Origin: an uncultured Eubacterium sp.
Lineage (GTDB): Bacteria > Bacillota > Clostridia > Lachnospirales > CAG-274
Length of the DNA: 22,422 nt
Direction: 5' to 3'
NCBI GenBank assembly: GCA_900545305.1
Contig: UQYD01000032.1
Coordinates: 1 to 22,422, forward strand
A program made the position numbers and the translations under genes. Below the pieces are notes generated by a model. It ran no database searches. It saw nothing but the letters and a program-made list of their open reading frames with translations, and was not told the DNA's origin. Shown one piece after another: positions 1-7,421 of this stretch (positions within the stretch are counted from its first letter, which is position 1; each line of letters opens with the position of its first letter).

Positions 1-78
1 GGGTTCCCGAGTGGCCAAAGGGGGCAGACTGTAAATCTGTTAGCTCAGCTTTCGAAGGTTCGAATCCTTCTCCATCCA
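1..78 (+). tRNA. tRNA-Tyr (GTA), 5' end cut by window edge
   Basis: The anticodon arm reads CAGACTGTAAATCTGT with GTA as anticodon. The T arm is GAAGG-TTCGAAT-CCTTC, and the acceptor 3' strand TCCATCC is followed by discriminator A78. A long variable arm fits tyrosine tRNA. Only about four 5' nucleotides are missing, judged from the acceptor stem. The 3' CCA is not encoded. Confidence 0.93.
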
Positions 79-87
79 TTATATTAT

Positions 88-161
<74 letters not shown>

Positions 162-169
162 CTCAGTTA

Positions 170-200
170 AGTCTGTAATCGAAATGGTTACGGACTTTTT
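170..200 (+). terminator. Rho-independent terminator of the tRNA cluster
   Basis: AGTCTGTAA pairs with TTACGGACT (one G-U) across a short loop, followed by a run of T at 196-200. It starts 9 nt after the initiator tRNA, so it closes the tRNA transcript. Confidence 0.85.
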
Positions 201-812
201 GCTATGTATAATTATGGTTCTTTACCAAATGGTGTGGTTTTGAACTAAAACATAAGTTTTTGGAAATGTATAATTGCTCATACATTTTATTTTTTATATC
301 AACTAAGTCATTTTATGGCTTTGATTTTATTGTTAATACATTCAGTTTCCATGTATTCAGAGATATTTTCGTAATCTTTATCTAATAAATTTATAAATTT
401 TTTTCAATTGTTATGTTTAATAGATAATAAAAGATTTTGATAGAGAAAATATGTATCCTTTAATAAAAAAATTACAGAACCGATAACTTAGAGATATTTA
501 ATTTTAAAAATAAATCTATGATGTGCAAATGACAAGTCATAAATTGAAAATAAAGAAAACTGTATATTATAAGAAGATACATTACAGAATAGATAAGAAC
601 ATAGAGTAAAAAATAATAATATATGTTAAAAATAGAAGTAATAGGATATATATGACATTAAATCTCAAATTTAGTTTATAATTTGTATTAGGGAAAATTT
701 ATAGAGCATAATAATTTAGACAATATAATTTTTAAGAAATTAAAGCAATGTAATCTGAAATTAAATCTTAATTTTGGCTAATGTACAAATTTCTATTTTA
801 ACATTAAAATTA
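201..812. other. AT-rich stretch without a supportable gene
   Basis: About 610 nt of very AT-rich sequence. Every open frame I could follow is short and lacks a ribosome binding site. One minus-strand fragment near 310-400 runs about 30 codons but begins after a stop and has no start. No RNA fold or repeat family was recognised. Confidence 0.5.
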
Positions 813-1403
813 TTAATTTCGCACTCTTTTAATGCAATATTTTTTCATAAAAGAAATTACGTCATTGTTGTTATTTGTTTTGTATAAATTTATCAATAAG
901 TCCCTAAAAGTTTCTAAATTATCTATTGGTACTTGAAAAATACCAATATTATTTTCAATTAATATTTTATTTGCAATAAGCTGTGCAACTCTCCTATTTC
1001 CGTTTATAAACATCTTTGATTTTGCAACGAAACAGAAATATTGAAGTGCCTTTTCTTCAGGATTGTCAATTTGGTTTAACTTATTAACCATATCATTAAA
1101 TATATTGTTAACAATAGGCTTCTTTGGGAGAAAAATATCATAAAATAATAAATTACCAACAATTTTATTGTATTCTAGTAAAATTTCTAAATTGTTTGGA
1201 CAGTCTAAATTATCTAAAAGAAATTGCCAAGCCTCTTTCATATTTATAATAAAGATTACTTCTTCTGCTCTTGTATTTGTTGGAGCATTGGCTAAAATAG
1301 CATATGTTTTTGGATATGTTGTTCCAAGACCTTCCAAGTTTGCACTTTTCCATATGCTATCAATAATTAATCTTTTTGCCATTTCTTTAGCTGTATCTTT
1401 CAT
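813..1403 (-). CDS. Fic-fold protein with degenerate active-site motif
   Basis: A 196-aa cytosolic protein. Residues 128-148 align with the Fic core (HPFxxGNGR, then a helix), but here the motif reads K130-M-F-I-N-G-N-R-R138. The catalytic histidine is lysine, and the second glycine of GNGR is arginine. Near the N terminus S20-A-N-L-E-G25 matches the (S/T)xxxE(G/N) inhibitory-helix motif of class II Fic proteins. Fic enzymes normally transfer AMP from ATP to a target hydroxyl; loss of the histidine predicts no ordinary AMPylation. The start is preceded by AAAGGGA and a consensus promoter at 1438-1466. The gene runs divergently from the SWIM gene and has no adjacent antitoxin. Fold assignment is fairly sure; function is unknown. 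Confidence 0.75.
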   Translation of the reverse strand: MKDTAKEMAKRLIIDSIWKSANLEGLGTTYPKTYAILANAPTNTRAEEVIFIINMKEAWQFLLDNLDCPNNLEILLEYNKIVGNLLFYDIFLPKKPIVNNIFNDMVNKLNQIDNPEEKALQYFCFVAKSKMFINGNRRVAQLIANKILIENNIGIFQVPIDNLETFRDLLINLYKTNNNNDVISFMKKYCIKRVRN

Positions 1404-1437
1404 AAAATTTTCCCTTTCAATTCAATATGGTAGATTT

Positions 1438-1466
1438 ATTATAGATTTTTTTTGAATTACTGTCAA
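1438..1466 (-). promoter_or_regulatory. Consensus sigma-A promoter for the Fic-fold gene
   Basis: Read on the minus strand: TTGACA (1466-1461), a 17-nt spacer, and TATAAT (1443-1438). Both hexamers are perfect. The predicted start is about 25-30 nt upstream of the ATG at 1403. Confidence 0.85.
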
Positions 1467-1622
1467 CTTTATTTACTATCATATACCTTTAGCAGTTTTG
1501 CAAATCTAAATATTCTGATAATATTTAAAATTTATTATTATTCTTGTAATTATTTAAAAATTATGTTAGGCTAAATTTAATTGTTTTTTGTAAAAATTAT
1601 TATTGTAGAATTAGAGGAATAT

Positions 1623-3347
1623 ATGATAGAGATTAATATGTGGATGGATTTATTTAAGAAAGTTATATTGGAACGGGGTTATGAATATTTCGAAAGTGGA
1701 AATGTTAAAGATATTCATTGGGATAGTAATACAGTATATGGAAAAGTAAAGGGTACTGAAGAATATAATGTTTCTGCTGAAATTGATGGTGAAAATGTTG
1801 GGAAATTAAGTTGTGATTGTCCATATGCAAAAGGTCAAAAAAAGTGTAAACATATGGCTGCTTTATTATTTAAAGTATTAGGTGGAGATATATGTATTGA
1901 TGATAAATACGATGACGAATATTATGATGAAGATGATGATGAATACTATGAATATTATCTATACGAATGTGACGAGGAATATAATAACGTTATTGATGAT
2001 GATTATAGGATAGATAAATTAATAGATAGCCTTGATGAAGAAATTTTAAAAGATGTATTGAAATACTTATTGGAAAATAATAGTAGTGCAAGAAGAAGTT
2101 TTTTGAAATATATAAATAATGAAGATGACAATATTAATATTGAAAATTTAAAAGAAAGTATAGATTGCATATTTTACGAAAATTCAGATGATGAATACAT
2201 AGGGTATGATGAGTCTAGTATTTTATGGAATGAATTAAATGATTTTATTGATAGAAAAATAGAGCCTTTAATAGAATTACAGAGATATATTGAAGCTGTT
2301 AAATTAATATTACATTTGGCAAGTTCTTTTACAGAATATGACATTGATGATTCTGATGGTGTAATTATGGGGATTTATTCGAGATGTGAGGAAATAATAT
2401 CATTAGTAATTCGTTTATGTAGTGAAAAAGAAGAAGAAAAAATATTCCAAGATGTTGTCTATGAAATAGATAATAATAATGATGAATATGGCTATTATAA
2501 GGGATTTTTGGATAGATTATTATTTAATCAATTTAAGTCTGAAAAGTCGTTGAAGGAAATACTGAAAATTGTTAATTCAAGAATTAAAAGTTTATCAGGA
2601 GATAAAGAAGACAGTTTTAGTCAATTTTACTTTAAAATTATTTTATCTGCAAAGTTAAAAATAATGGAAGAACTTAATTTGCCGGATAATGAAATAGAGA
2701 AATTTTATACAGAAAATAAGTTTATGCCTGAAATCTGTGTAATGTTTGCTGACAGGCTTATAGAAAATAGAAATTATAATAGGGCAATAGAAGTTTTACG
2801 TGAAAGTGATAATCAAAATAAAGAAATAAGAGAAAAATTAAAAGAAGTATATAAGATTACAGATAATAAAGTTGAATATCAAAATATATTGTGGAATGAA
2901 TTAAAAGATGATGGTACAGCAACAATAGATGTTTATAATGAATTAAAATCTACTTACAATAATAAAGAATGGCTTATACAAAGGGAAAAAGTTTTTGAAT
3001 TAAAATCCTGTAGTTTAATACTGCATGAATTTTACTACATTGAAAAATTGTATGATAGGTTTATGAGTTATATTGAACAGGATAGAGTGAGTATATATAC
3101 AGTGGATTTATATGAGGAAACATTAAAAAAACTATATCCTGAAAGATTGCTAAAAAAATATGTAAATATTATTAATGATGAAATTAAAATGGTAAGTGAT
3201 AGAAAAAAATATAAACAAATTATCAAAGTTCTTGTAAAAATGAAAGGATATGTTGGTGGGGATGAAGTAGTTGATAAAATTGCTAATGAATGGAGAAATA
3301 AATATAAAAGAAGAAAAGCATTAATTGATGAGATGAAAATTTTATAG
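1623..3347 (+). CDS. SWIM zinc-finger protein
   Basis: The protein is 574 aa from ATG 1623, chosen because AGAGGA lies 4 nt upstream; a TTG at 1581 in the same frame has no such site. Residues 64-77 hold the SWIM zinc motif CxCx8CxH (C64, C66, C75, H77), a small fold known to bind DNA or proteins. A strongly acidic, tyrosine-rich tract follows (about 92-125), then several hundred residues of predicted helix that look like helical repeats. SWIM domains are often found with SNF2-type helicases, but none is encoded here. The acidic tract may mimic nucleic acid or be a flexible linker. The partner and role are unknown. Codon use is extremely AT-rich, like the Fic-fold gene next to it. Confidence 0.75.
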   Translation: MIEINMWMDLFKKVILERGYEYFESGNVKDIHWDSNTVYGKVKGTEEYNVSAEIDGENVGKLSCDCPYAKGQKKCKHMAALLFKVLGGDICIDDKYDDEYYDEDDDEYYEYYLYECDEEYNNVIDDDYRIDKLIDSLDEEILKDVLKYLLENNSSARRSFLKYINNEDDNINIENLKESIDCIFYENSDDEYIGYDESSILWNELNDFIDRKIEPLIELQRYIEAVKLILHLASSFTEYDIDDSDGVIMGIYSRCEEIISLVIRLCSEKEEEKIFQDVVYEIDNNNDEYGYYKGFLDRLLFNQFKSEKSLKEILKIVNSRIKSLSGDKEDSFSQFYFKIILSAKLKIMEELNLPDNEIEKFYTENKFMPEICVMFADRLIENRNYNRAIEVLRESDNQNKEIREKLKEVYKITDNKVEYQNILWNELKDDGTATIDVYNELKSTYNNKEWLIQREKVFELKSCSLILHEFYYIEKLYDRFMSYIEQDRVSIYTVDLYEETLKKLYPERLLKKYVNIINDEIKMVSDRKKYKQIIKVLVKMKGYVGGDEVVDKIANEWRNKYKRRKALIDEMKIL

Positions 3348-3435
3348 ATGTTTATATAACTTATATATGATTAAAAAAAGATTATAACTGAAATAATTAC
3401 AGTTGCTTTGCTGTCAATATACAATCCTACCTCAT

Positions 3436-3450
3436 TGTAATCTATGCACA
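3436..3450 (+). promoter_or_regulatory. Candidate activator box upstream of the ureohydrolase promoter
   Basis: TGTAATCTATGCACA matches the palindrome TGTGCATAATGCACA at 8609-8623 at 10 of 15 positions, including TGT-N9-ACA and the whole ATGCACA half. Both boxes end 23 nt before a -35 hexamer. The regulator is probably the PucR protein encoded at 7422, but this is inferred only from the context. Confidence 0.5.
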
Positions 3451-3473
3451 AAAAATAATGTTCTTACGATACA

Positions 3474-3502
3474 TTTACATTTTTGTAAAAAAGAGGTATT
3501 GT
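3474..3502 (+). promoter_or_regulatory. Putative promoter of the ureohydrolase operon
   Basis: TTTACA (3474-3479), a 17-nt spacer, TATTGT (3497-3502). The imperfect -10 fits a promoter that needs an activator. Transcription would begin near 3509, about 10 nt before the leader hairpin. Confidence 0.5.
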
Positions 3503-3518
3503 ATTAACAAGTTAAACA

Positions 3519-3567
3519 AAGGCGTTTGAATGACGAATAAGTCGTTCAGACGCCTTTTATTTTTTGT
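3519..3567 (+). terminator. Leader hairpin with U-tract, before the ureohydrolase gene
   Basis: AAGGCGTTTGAATGAC pairs with GTCGTTCAGACGCCTT over 16 bp (two G-U) around loop GAATAA, followed by TTTATTTTTT. It sits between the putative promoter and the ribosome binding site at 3580-3586, so it acts either as an attenuator or as the terminator of the upstream SWIM gene, which ends 171 nt earlier. No competing antiterminator fold was seen. Confidence 0.75.
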
Positions 3568-3591
3568 GTTGGCATGATTGGAGGAGTTTAT

Positions 3592-4497
3592 ATGGAATAT
3601 GAAGTACAGAAACATTTACATTATGCAGGAATACCAAGTTTTAATCTTTACCCTGTAACTAGAGAATTAAAAGACGATGTAGATATTACAATTATGGGTG
3701 TACCTTTTGATAGTGGCGTTACAAACCGTCCAGGTGCAAGGTCTGGTCCTAGAGCAATAAGACTTAGTTCACAGTTGACAAACTGTTTTGGTTACCCATG
3801 GGGATACAAGATTGCTGATGAAGCCAATATAGTTGATTATGGTGATGTTGGTTACTATGTAGGTGCTAACACTACAAAGGTTATGCTTGAAGAAACTTAC
3901 GAAAATGCAAAGAAGATTTTTGCTTCTGGCAGCAAGTTACTTACATTAGGTGGTGACCATACAATTCCTTATGGTATGGTTAGAGCAGCTAGTGAAAAGT
4001 TTGGCAAGTTAGCATTACTCCATTTTGATTCACATCAGGATAGTACACCAAGTACAGATGGCAATATTTCTCATGCTAATTTTGCTTATGATTTACAGGC
4101 TGAGGGTTGTATTGACCCATCTAAGTCTGCTCAGGTATTTATCCGTACAGAAATGACAGAATGTGGTTACAATATTTTCTATGCTCAGGATGCTGTATTT
4201 ATGGATATGAAGGAACTTGCTGAAAAGCTAAAGAAAATTGTAGGGGATATGCCAGTATATATTACTTTTGATATTGATGCTCTTGACCCATCTGCTGCAC
4301 CAGGTACTGGTACACCGGTTATTGGTGGTCCATCTTCAGCTCAGGTTAGAAAACTTTTATACAATCTTAAGGGTATTAATGTAGTTGCTGCTGACTTAGT
4401 TGAGGTTCTTCCAGCTTATGACCATAGTGAAATTACATCACTTGCGGCAGCTAATATTGCAATGGACCTTATGTATCTTATGTATGACAGAAAGTAA
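3592..4497 (+). CDS. Ureohydrolase (agmatinase/arginase family)
   Basis: A 301-aa cytosolic enzyme of the arginase/agmatinase superfamily, which hydrolyses a guanidino group to urea and an amine with a dinuclear metal centre, usually manganese. All six metal ligands are present: H123 (GGDHT), D146, H148 and D150 (FDSHQD), D227 and D229 (FDIDALDP). The late VEVLPAYDHSEIT segment is also typical. The start is ATG 3592, 5 nt after GGAGGAG. It is first in an operon with two binding lipoproteins, the next beginning 17 nt downstream. The substrate cannot be read from sequence: agmatine, guanidinobutyrate, guanidinopropionate and guanidine are all handled within this family. No arginine decarboxylase or urease lies in the window. 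The name agmatinase should be treated as a family label. Confidence 0.9.
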   Translation: MEYEVQKHLHYAGIPSFNLYPVTRELKDDVDITIMGVPFDSGVTNRPGARSGPRAIRLSSQLTNCFGYPWGYKIADEANIVDYGDVGYYVGANTTKVMLEETYENAKKIFASGSKLLTLGGDHTIPYGMVRAASEKFGKLALLHFDSHQDSTPSTDGNISHANFAYDLQAEGCIDPSKSAQVFIRTEMTECGYNIFYAQDAVFMDMKELAEKLKKIVGDMPVYITFDIDALDPSAAPGTGTPVIGGPSSAQVRKLLYNLKGINVVAADLVEVLPAYDHSEITSLAAANIAMDLMYLMYDRK

Positions 4498-4514
4498 AGA
4501 ATGGAGGAAAATAT

Positions 4515-5528
4515 ATGAAAAGATTATTGGCATTATTATTAAGTGCAACGATGGTATTAGGTTTTACAGGTTGTGGAGCAAGTTCAACAGGTGATACTGC
4601 AAAGTCTGATGGAAAAGTTCCTGAAGTAACAATTGGTACAACTTCATGGCCTACAAATATGTTCTTTTATTTAGCAAATGAAAAGGGATTTTTTGATAAA
4701 GAAGGCGTTAAGGTTAAAATTCAGGATTTCTCATCTACTACAGAAAGTACAAATGCTTTTGTAGGTGGACAGATTGATTTTTGTACATTTGCTTCATCAG
4801 AAACTGTTGCACCATATTTCCAGGGTGGAGATATTGCAGTAGTATTGGAAACAGACAAGTCTAATGGTAGTGAAGGTCTTGTAGCTAAGTCTGATATTAA
4901 GTCTGTAAAGGATTTAAAGGGAAAGAGTATTGCAACTCAGCTTTACAGTGTTGACCATATGTTTTTACTTACTTTACTTGCAGAAAACGGAATGACTGAA
5001 AAAGATGTAAACATTGTAGATATGTCTATTCAGGAATCTGGTACAGCTTTTGTAGCCGGTCAGTGTGATGCTGCTTGTATTTGGGACCCATACTTCTCTC
5101 AGGCTATTGCAAGTGGTGGTACTAAGTTGTATTCATCTTCTGATAACCCTAACTTAATTACTGATGTATTATGTACATCTAACAAGTTATGTGAAGAAAA
5201 TCCTGATGTTGTAGAGGCTGTTGTAAGAGGTTTCTTCGATGCTGTTGAATACTGGAAGAGTAATCCTGACGAAGCAAATAAGTTTATGGGTGATAAGCTT
5301 GGTGTAGGCGAAGAAGAATTTAAGAAAGAAATCGAAGGTCTTATTATTACTGACCCTTCTTCTGTTAAAACTGCATTCACTCCAGCAGAAGATTATTCAT
5401 ACTGGGGTTATACACAGAATACTATAAGAGATTTTATGTATGAACTTGGCGTACTTAAGAACAAGGATAAAGATTGTGGCGATATGATTAATAATACATT
5501 TGTTGAAAAGATTGCTGCTGAAAAATAA
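4515..5528 (+). CDS. NitT/TauT-type substrate-binding lipoprotein 1
   Basis: A 337-aa extracytoplasmic binding protein of the NMT1/SsuA-like family, feeding a nitrate/sulfonate/taurine-type ABC importer. The lipoprotein signal ends at FTGC, with C20 as the lipidated residue. The mature part opens with a beta strand and the WPTNMFFYLANEKGFF segment, which corresponds to the ligand-binding N-terminal lobe. The ribosome binding site GGAGG precedes ATG 4515. It follows the ureohydrolase by 17 nt and precedes a second, diverged binding protein by 36 nt. The matching permease and ATPase are in the separate operon at 9475-11105. The ligand is unknown; related proteins bind small anions, amides, pyrimidines or guanidine-like compounds. 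Confidence 0.9.
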   Translation: MKRLLALLLSATMVLGFTGCGASSTGDTAKSDGKVPEVTIGTTSWPTNMFFYLANEKGFFDKEGVKVKIQDFSSTTESTNAFVGGQIDFCTFASSETVAPYFQGGDIAVVLETDKSNGSEGLVAKSDIKSVKDLKGKSIATQLYSVDHMFLLTLLAENGMTEKDVNIVDMSIQESGTAFVAGQCDAACIWDPYFSQAIASGGTKLYSSSDNPNLITDVLCTSNKLCEENPDVVEAVVRGFFDAVEYWKSNPDEANKFMGDKLGVGEEEFKKEIEGLIITDPSSVKTAFTPAEDYSYWGYTQNTIRDFMYELGVLKNKDKDCGDMINNTFVEKIAAEK

Positions 5529-5564
5529 AAATGTATAATTTACCCCTAAAAGGAGGACTACATA

Positions 5565-6608
5565 ATGAAGAAAAAATTACTTGCACTTTTAATGACAATG
5601 ATTATGAGTATTTCTTTATCAGCCTGTGGAGCAAGTAGTTCACAGACAGGAGAAAGTACAGCAAATGCTAATGATTCAAAGGGTCAGAAGGTAGTGTTAG
5701 GTATTAACGATTGGCCAGGAAGTTATTGGTGGCTTGCTGTAGACAAAATGGGATATTTTAAGGAACAGGGTGTTGATGTAGAAGTTAAATTGTTCTCAAA
5801 CTATTCTGACGGCTTGAATGCACTTAATTCAGGAAAAATTGACCTTTTTGTTCCAGCTCTTGCTGATATTATCCCTGCTTATGTAAGGGGTGCTGATACT
5901 AAAGTAATTATGGTTCAGGATTATTCAGCCGGTGCTGACGGTCTTATTGCTAAAAGTGATATTAAATCAGTTAAGGATTTAAAGGGTAAAAATGTTGCTA
6001 TCGAACTTGGGGGAAGTGACCATTTATTCCTTTTAAAATGCCTTGAAAATGCAGGACTTACAACAAAAGACGTAAATTTGGTAAATATGTCTACAGGTGA
6101 TGCTTCAAATGCCTTTATAAGTGGACAGGTTGATGCAGCTGCTATCTGGGAGCCTTCATTATCAATGGCTCAGAAAGAAACTGGGGGAAATATTCTTGCA
6201 AGTACAAAAGATGCTGAATATGAAGGCTTAATTCCGGCTGTACTTGCAACAAATGGCAATGCACTTAAAACTAAGCGTGAAGAAATCAAAAAGGTTATGA
6301 AAGCATGGTTTAATGCTCGTGACGGTTATGAGAACAAATTTGATGAATTTGCCAAAGATGTTTCTTCAGGTGCTGAAGTTTCACCAGAAGAATTTAAGAC
6401 ACTTATGGAAGGTTGTGCCGTAAGAACCATGGACGAAAATGCTGAGGCATTTAAAGATGGCGACACTTATGTTTCATTAAAGAAATGTTCTTCAATGTTA
6501 AGCGAATTTTTATATGACAATGGCTTAATTGACAGTAAGCCTGATAACTTCGATTCTTTGTTTGATAGCTCTATTTTTGACGAAGTTTATGCTGAAATGA
6601 ATAAGTAA
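5565..6608 (+). CDS. NitT/TauT-type substrate-binding lipoprotein 2
   Basis: A 347-aa paralogue of the preceding gene. The signal peptide ends at lipobox LSAC (C21). Both proteins share the tracts GLIAKSDIKSVKDLKGK (here) and GLVAKSDIKSVKDLKGK, a WP motif near the start of the mature part, and a xxFxxGQxDAAxIW segment in lobe two. The binding-site segment differs (WPGSYWWLAVDKMGYF here), so the two may differ in ligand or affinity. Translation starts at ATG 5565 after AAAGGAGG. A strong hairpin follows at 6617. Family assignment is sure; the ligand is not. Confidence 0.9.
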   Translation: MKKKLLALLMTMIMSISLSACGASSSQTGESTANANDSKGQKVVLGINDWPGSYWWLAVDKMGYFKEQGVDVEVKLFSNYSDGLNALNSGKIDLFVPALADIIPAYVRGADTKVIMVQDYSAGADGLIAKSDIKSVKDLKGKNVAIELGGSDHLFLLKCLENAGLTTKDVNLVNMSTGDASNAFISGQVDAAAIWEPSLSMAQKETGGNILASTKDAEYEGLIPAVLATNGNALKTKREEIKKVMKAWFNARDGYENKFDEFAKDVSSGAEVSPEEFKTLMEGCAVRTMDENAEAFKDGDTYVSLKKCSSMLSEFLYDNGLIDSKPDNFDSLFDSSIFDEVYAEMNK

Positions 6609-6616
6609 AATTTATG

Positions 6617-6654
6617 AAATAACAGACTGGTTTTTACAATCAGTCTGTTATTTT
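6617..6654 (+). terminator. Terminator-like hairpin after the binding-protein genes
   Basis: AAATAACAGACTG pairs perfectly with CAGTCTGTTATTT (13 bp, 11-nt loop), with T's at 6651-6654. Only about 20 nt separate it from the next ribosome binding site, and no promoter fits there. The cyclase gene therefore seems to rely on readthrough, making this a partial terminator or an mRNA-stabilising hairpin. Confidence 0.7.
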
Positions 6655-6686
6655 GGCTTAAATAAAAATGCTTAAAGGAGAAAATT

Positions 6687-7349
6687 ATGCACTCAGAAAT
6701 TGTGGATTTATCTATTTTAATAGAAAATAATATGATTTACTATCCGGGAGACCCTGAACCAAAACTTTCAAAATATATTACATTGGAAAAAGACGGTTGT
6801 CGTGTTATGAAACTTAATATAGGTACTCATACCGGCACTCATATGGATGCTCCTGCACACTTTATGAAAAATGGAAAAACTATTGATAATATAGATTTAA
6901 AAAATTGTATGGGTAAGGCTGTTGTTGTTCATCTTCCTGATTTAAAACCTTATTACGAGATTGTTCCAGAGGATTTTAATAGCCTTGAAGAACATATTAA
7001 AAATTCAAGTATAGTGCTTTTTAACACAGGCTGGATATATAAAGCCGGTACAGAAGAATTTTACAAACATCCTTATATTTCAAAGTCATCAGCACAATAT
7101 TTAAAAGATTTGGGAATAAAGGCAGTGGGTGTTGATATGCTCAATGTAGATAAAACCTGTGTTGAAGGAGAACAATATACTGAAAATTCAACATCAGCTC
7201 ACAATGTTTTCTTAGGTAATGATATATTAATTGTGGAAAACTTAATTAATCTTGAAAAATTAAATACAATAGGTAGCAATGTTATGTTTCTCCCTCTCAA
7301 AATAAAAGACGGTGACGGTTCACCTGTAAGAGCTGTTGCTTTTGTTTAG
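6687..7349 (+). CDS. Cyclase-family (KynB-like) metal-dependent hydrolase
   Basis: 220 aa, of the cyclase family that includes kynurenine formamidase and isatin hydrolase. The signature HxGTHxDxPxH is intact: H48-T-G-T-H52-M-D54-A-P-A-H58, supplying the metal ligands. The N-terminal D-L-S and YPGDP segments are also typical. Members open cyclic amides or cleave N-formyl amides, normally with zinc or manganese. ATG 6687 follows AAAGGAG. It sits between the transporter binding proteins and the PucR regulator, which suggests an amide or cyclic intermediate of the same substrate pathway. No tryptophan-degradation gene is near, so kynurenine formamidase activity is not supported. Confidence 0.85.
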   Translation: MHSEIVDLSILIENNMIYYPGDPEPKLSKYITLEKDGCRVMKLNIGTHTGTHMDAPAHFMKNGKTIDNIDLKNCMGKAVVVHLPDLKPYYEIVPEDFNSLEEHIKNSSIVLFNTGWIYKAGTEEFYKHPYISKSSAQYLKDLGIKAVGVDMLNVDKTCVEGEQYTENSTSAHNVFLGNDILIVENLINLEKLNTIGSNVMFLPLKIKDGDGSPVRAVAFV

Positions 7350-7393
7350 TACAATAAAATGTACTTGACTAGAAAATTTTGTTGAAATATAAT
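7348..7393 (+). promoter_or_regulatory. pucR-like gene promoter with overlapping inverted repeat
   Basis: TTGACT (7365-7370), a 17-nt spacer and TATAAT (7388-7393) form a strong sigma-A promoter. The inverted repeat AGTACA-N6-TGTACT (7348-7365) overlaps the first base of the -35, a position suited to repression or autoregulation. Confidence 0.75.
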
Positions 7394-7421
7394 TGAGAAA
7401 ATAGCAATAGGAGGAAAGTAT

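Noticed and set aside
310..400. Minus-strand gene remnant of about 30 codons
   Set aside because: It begins right after a stop, has no start codon or ribosome binding site, and matches no family I know.
1168..1455. Plus-strand reading frame of 95 codons
   Set aside because: It is entirely antisense to the Fic-fold gene and its promoter, has no ribosome binding site and shows no recognisable product.
3519..3556. ANTAR-protein antitermination site
   Set aside because: The loop has six bases, but it is GAATAA and lacks the A1/G4 pattern, and no paired second hexaloop stem is seen. No ANTAR protein is encoded here.
3571..3586. Sigma-54 -24/-12 promoter (TTGGCATGATTGGAGG)
   Set aside because: The -24 looks right, but the -12 TTGCA part is missing, and the bases are explained by the ribosome binding site.
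3348..3591. Guanidine-type (ykkC family) riboswitch before the ureohydrolase
   Set aside because: The gene content made this worth checking, but none of the conserved guanidine-I core sequences, paired ACGR-loop hairpins or guanidine-III core elements are present. The predicted leader is only about 80 nt and is filled mostly by one hairpin.
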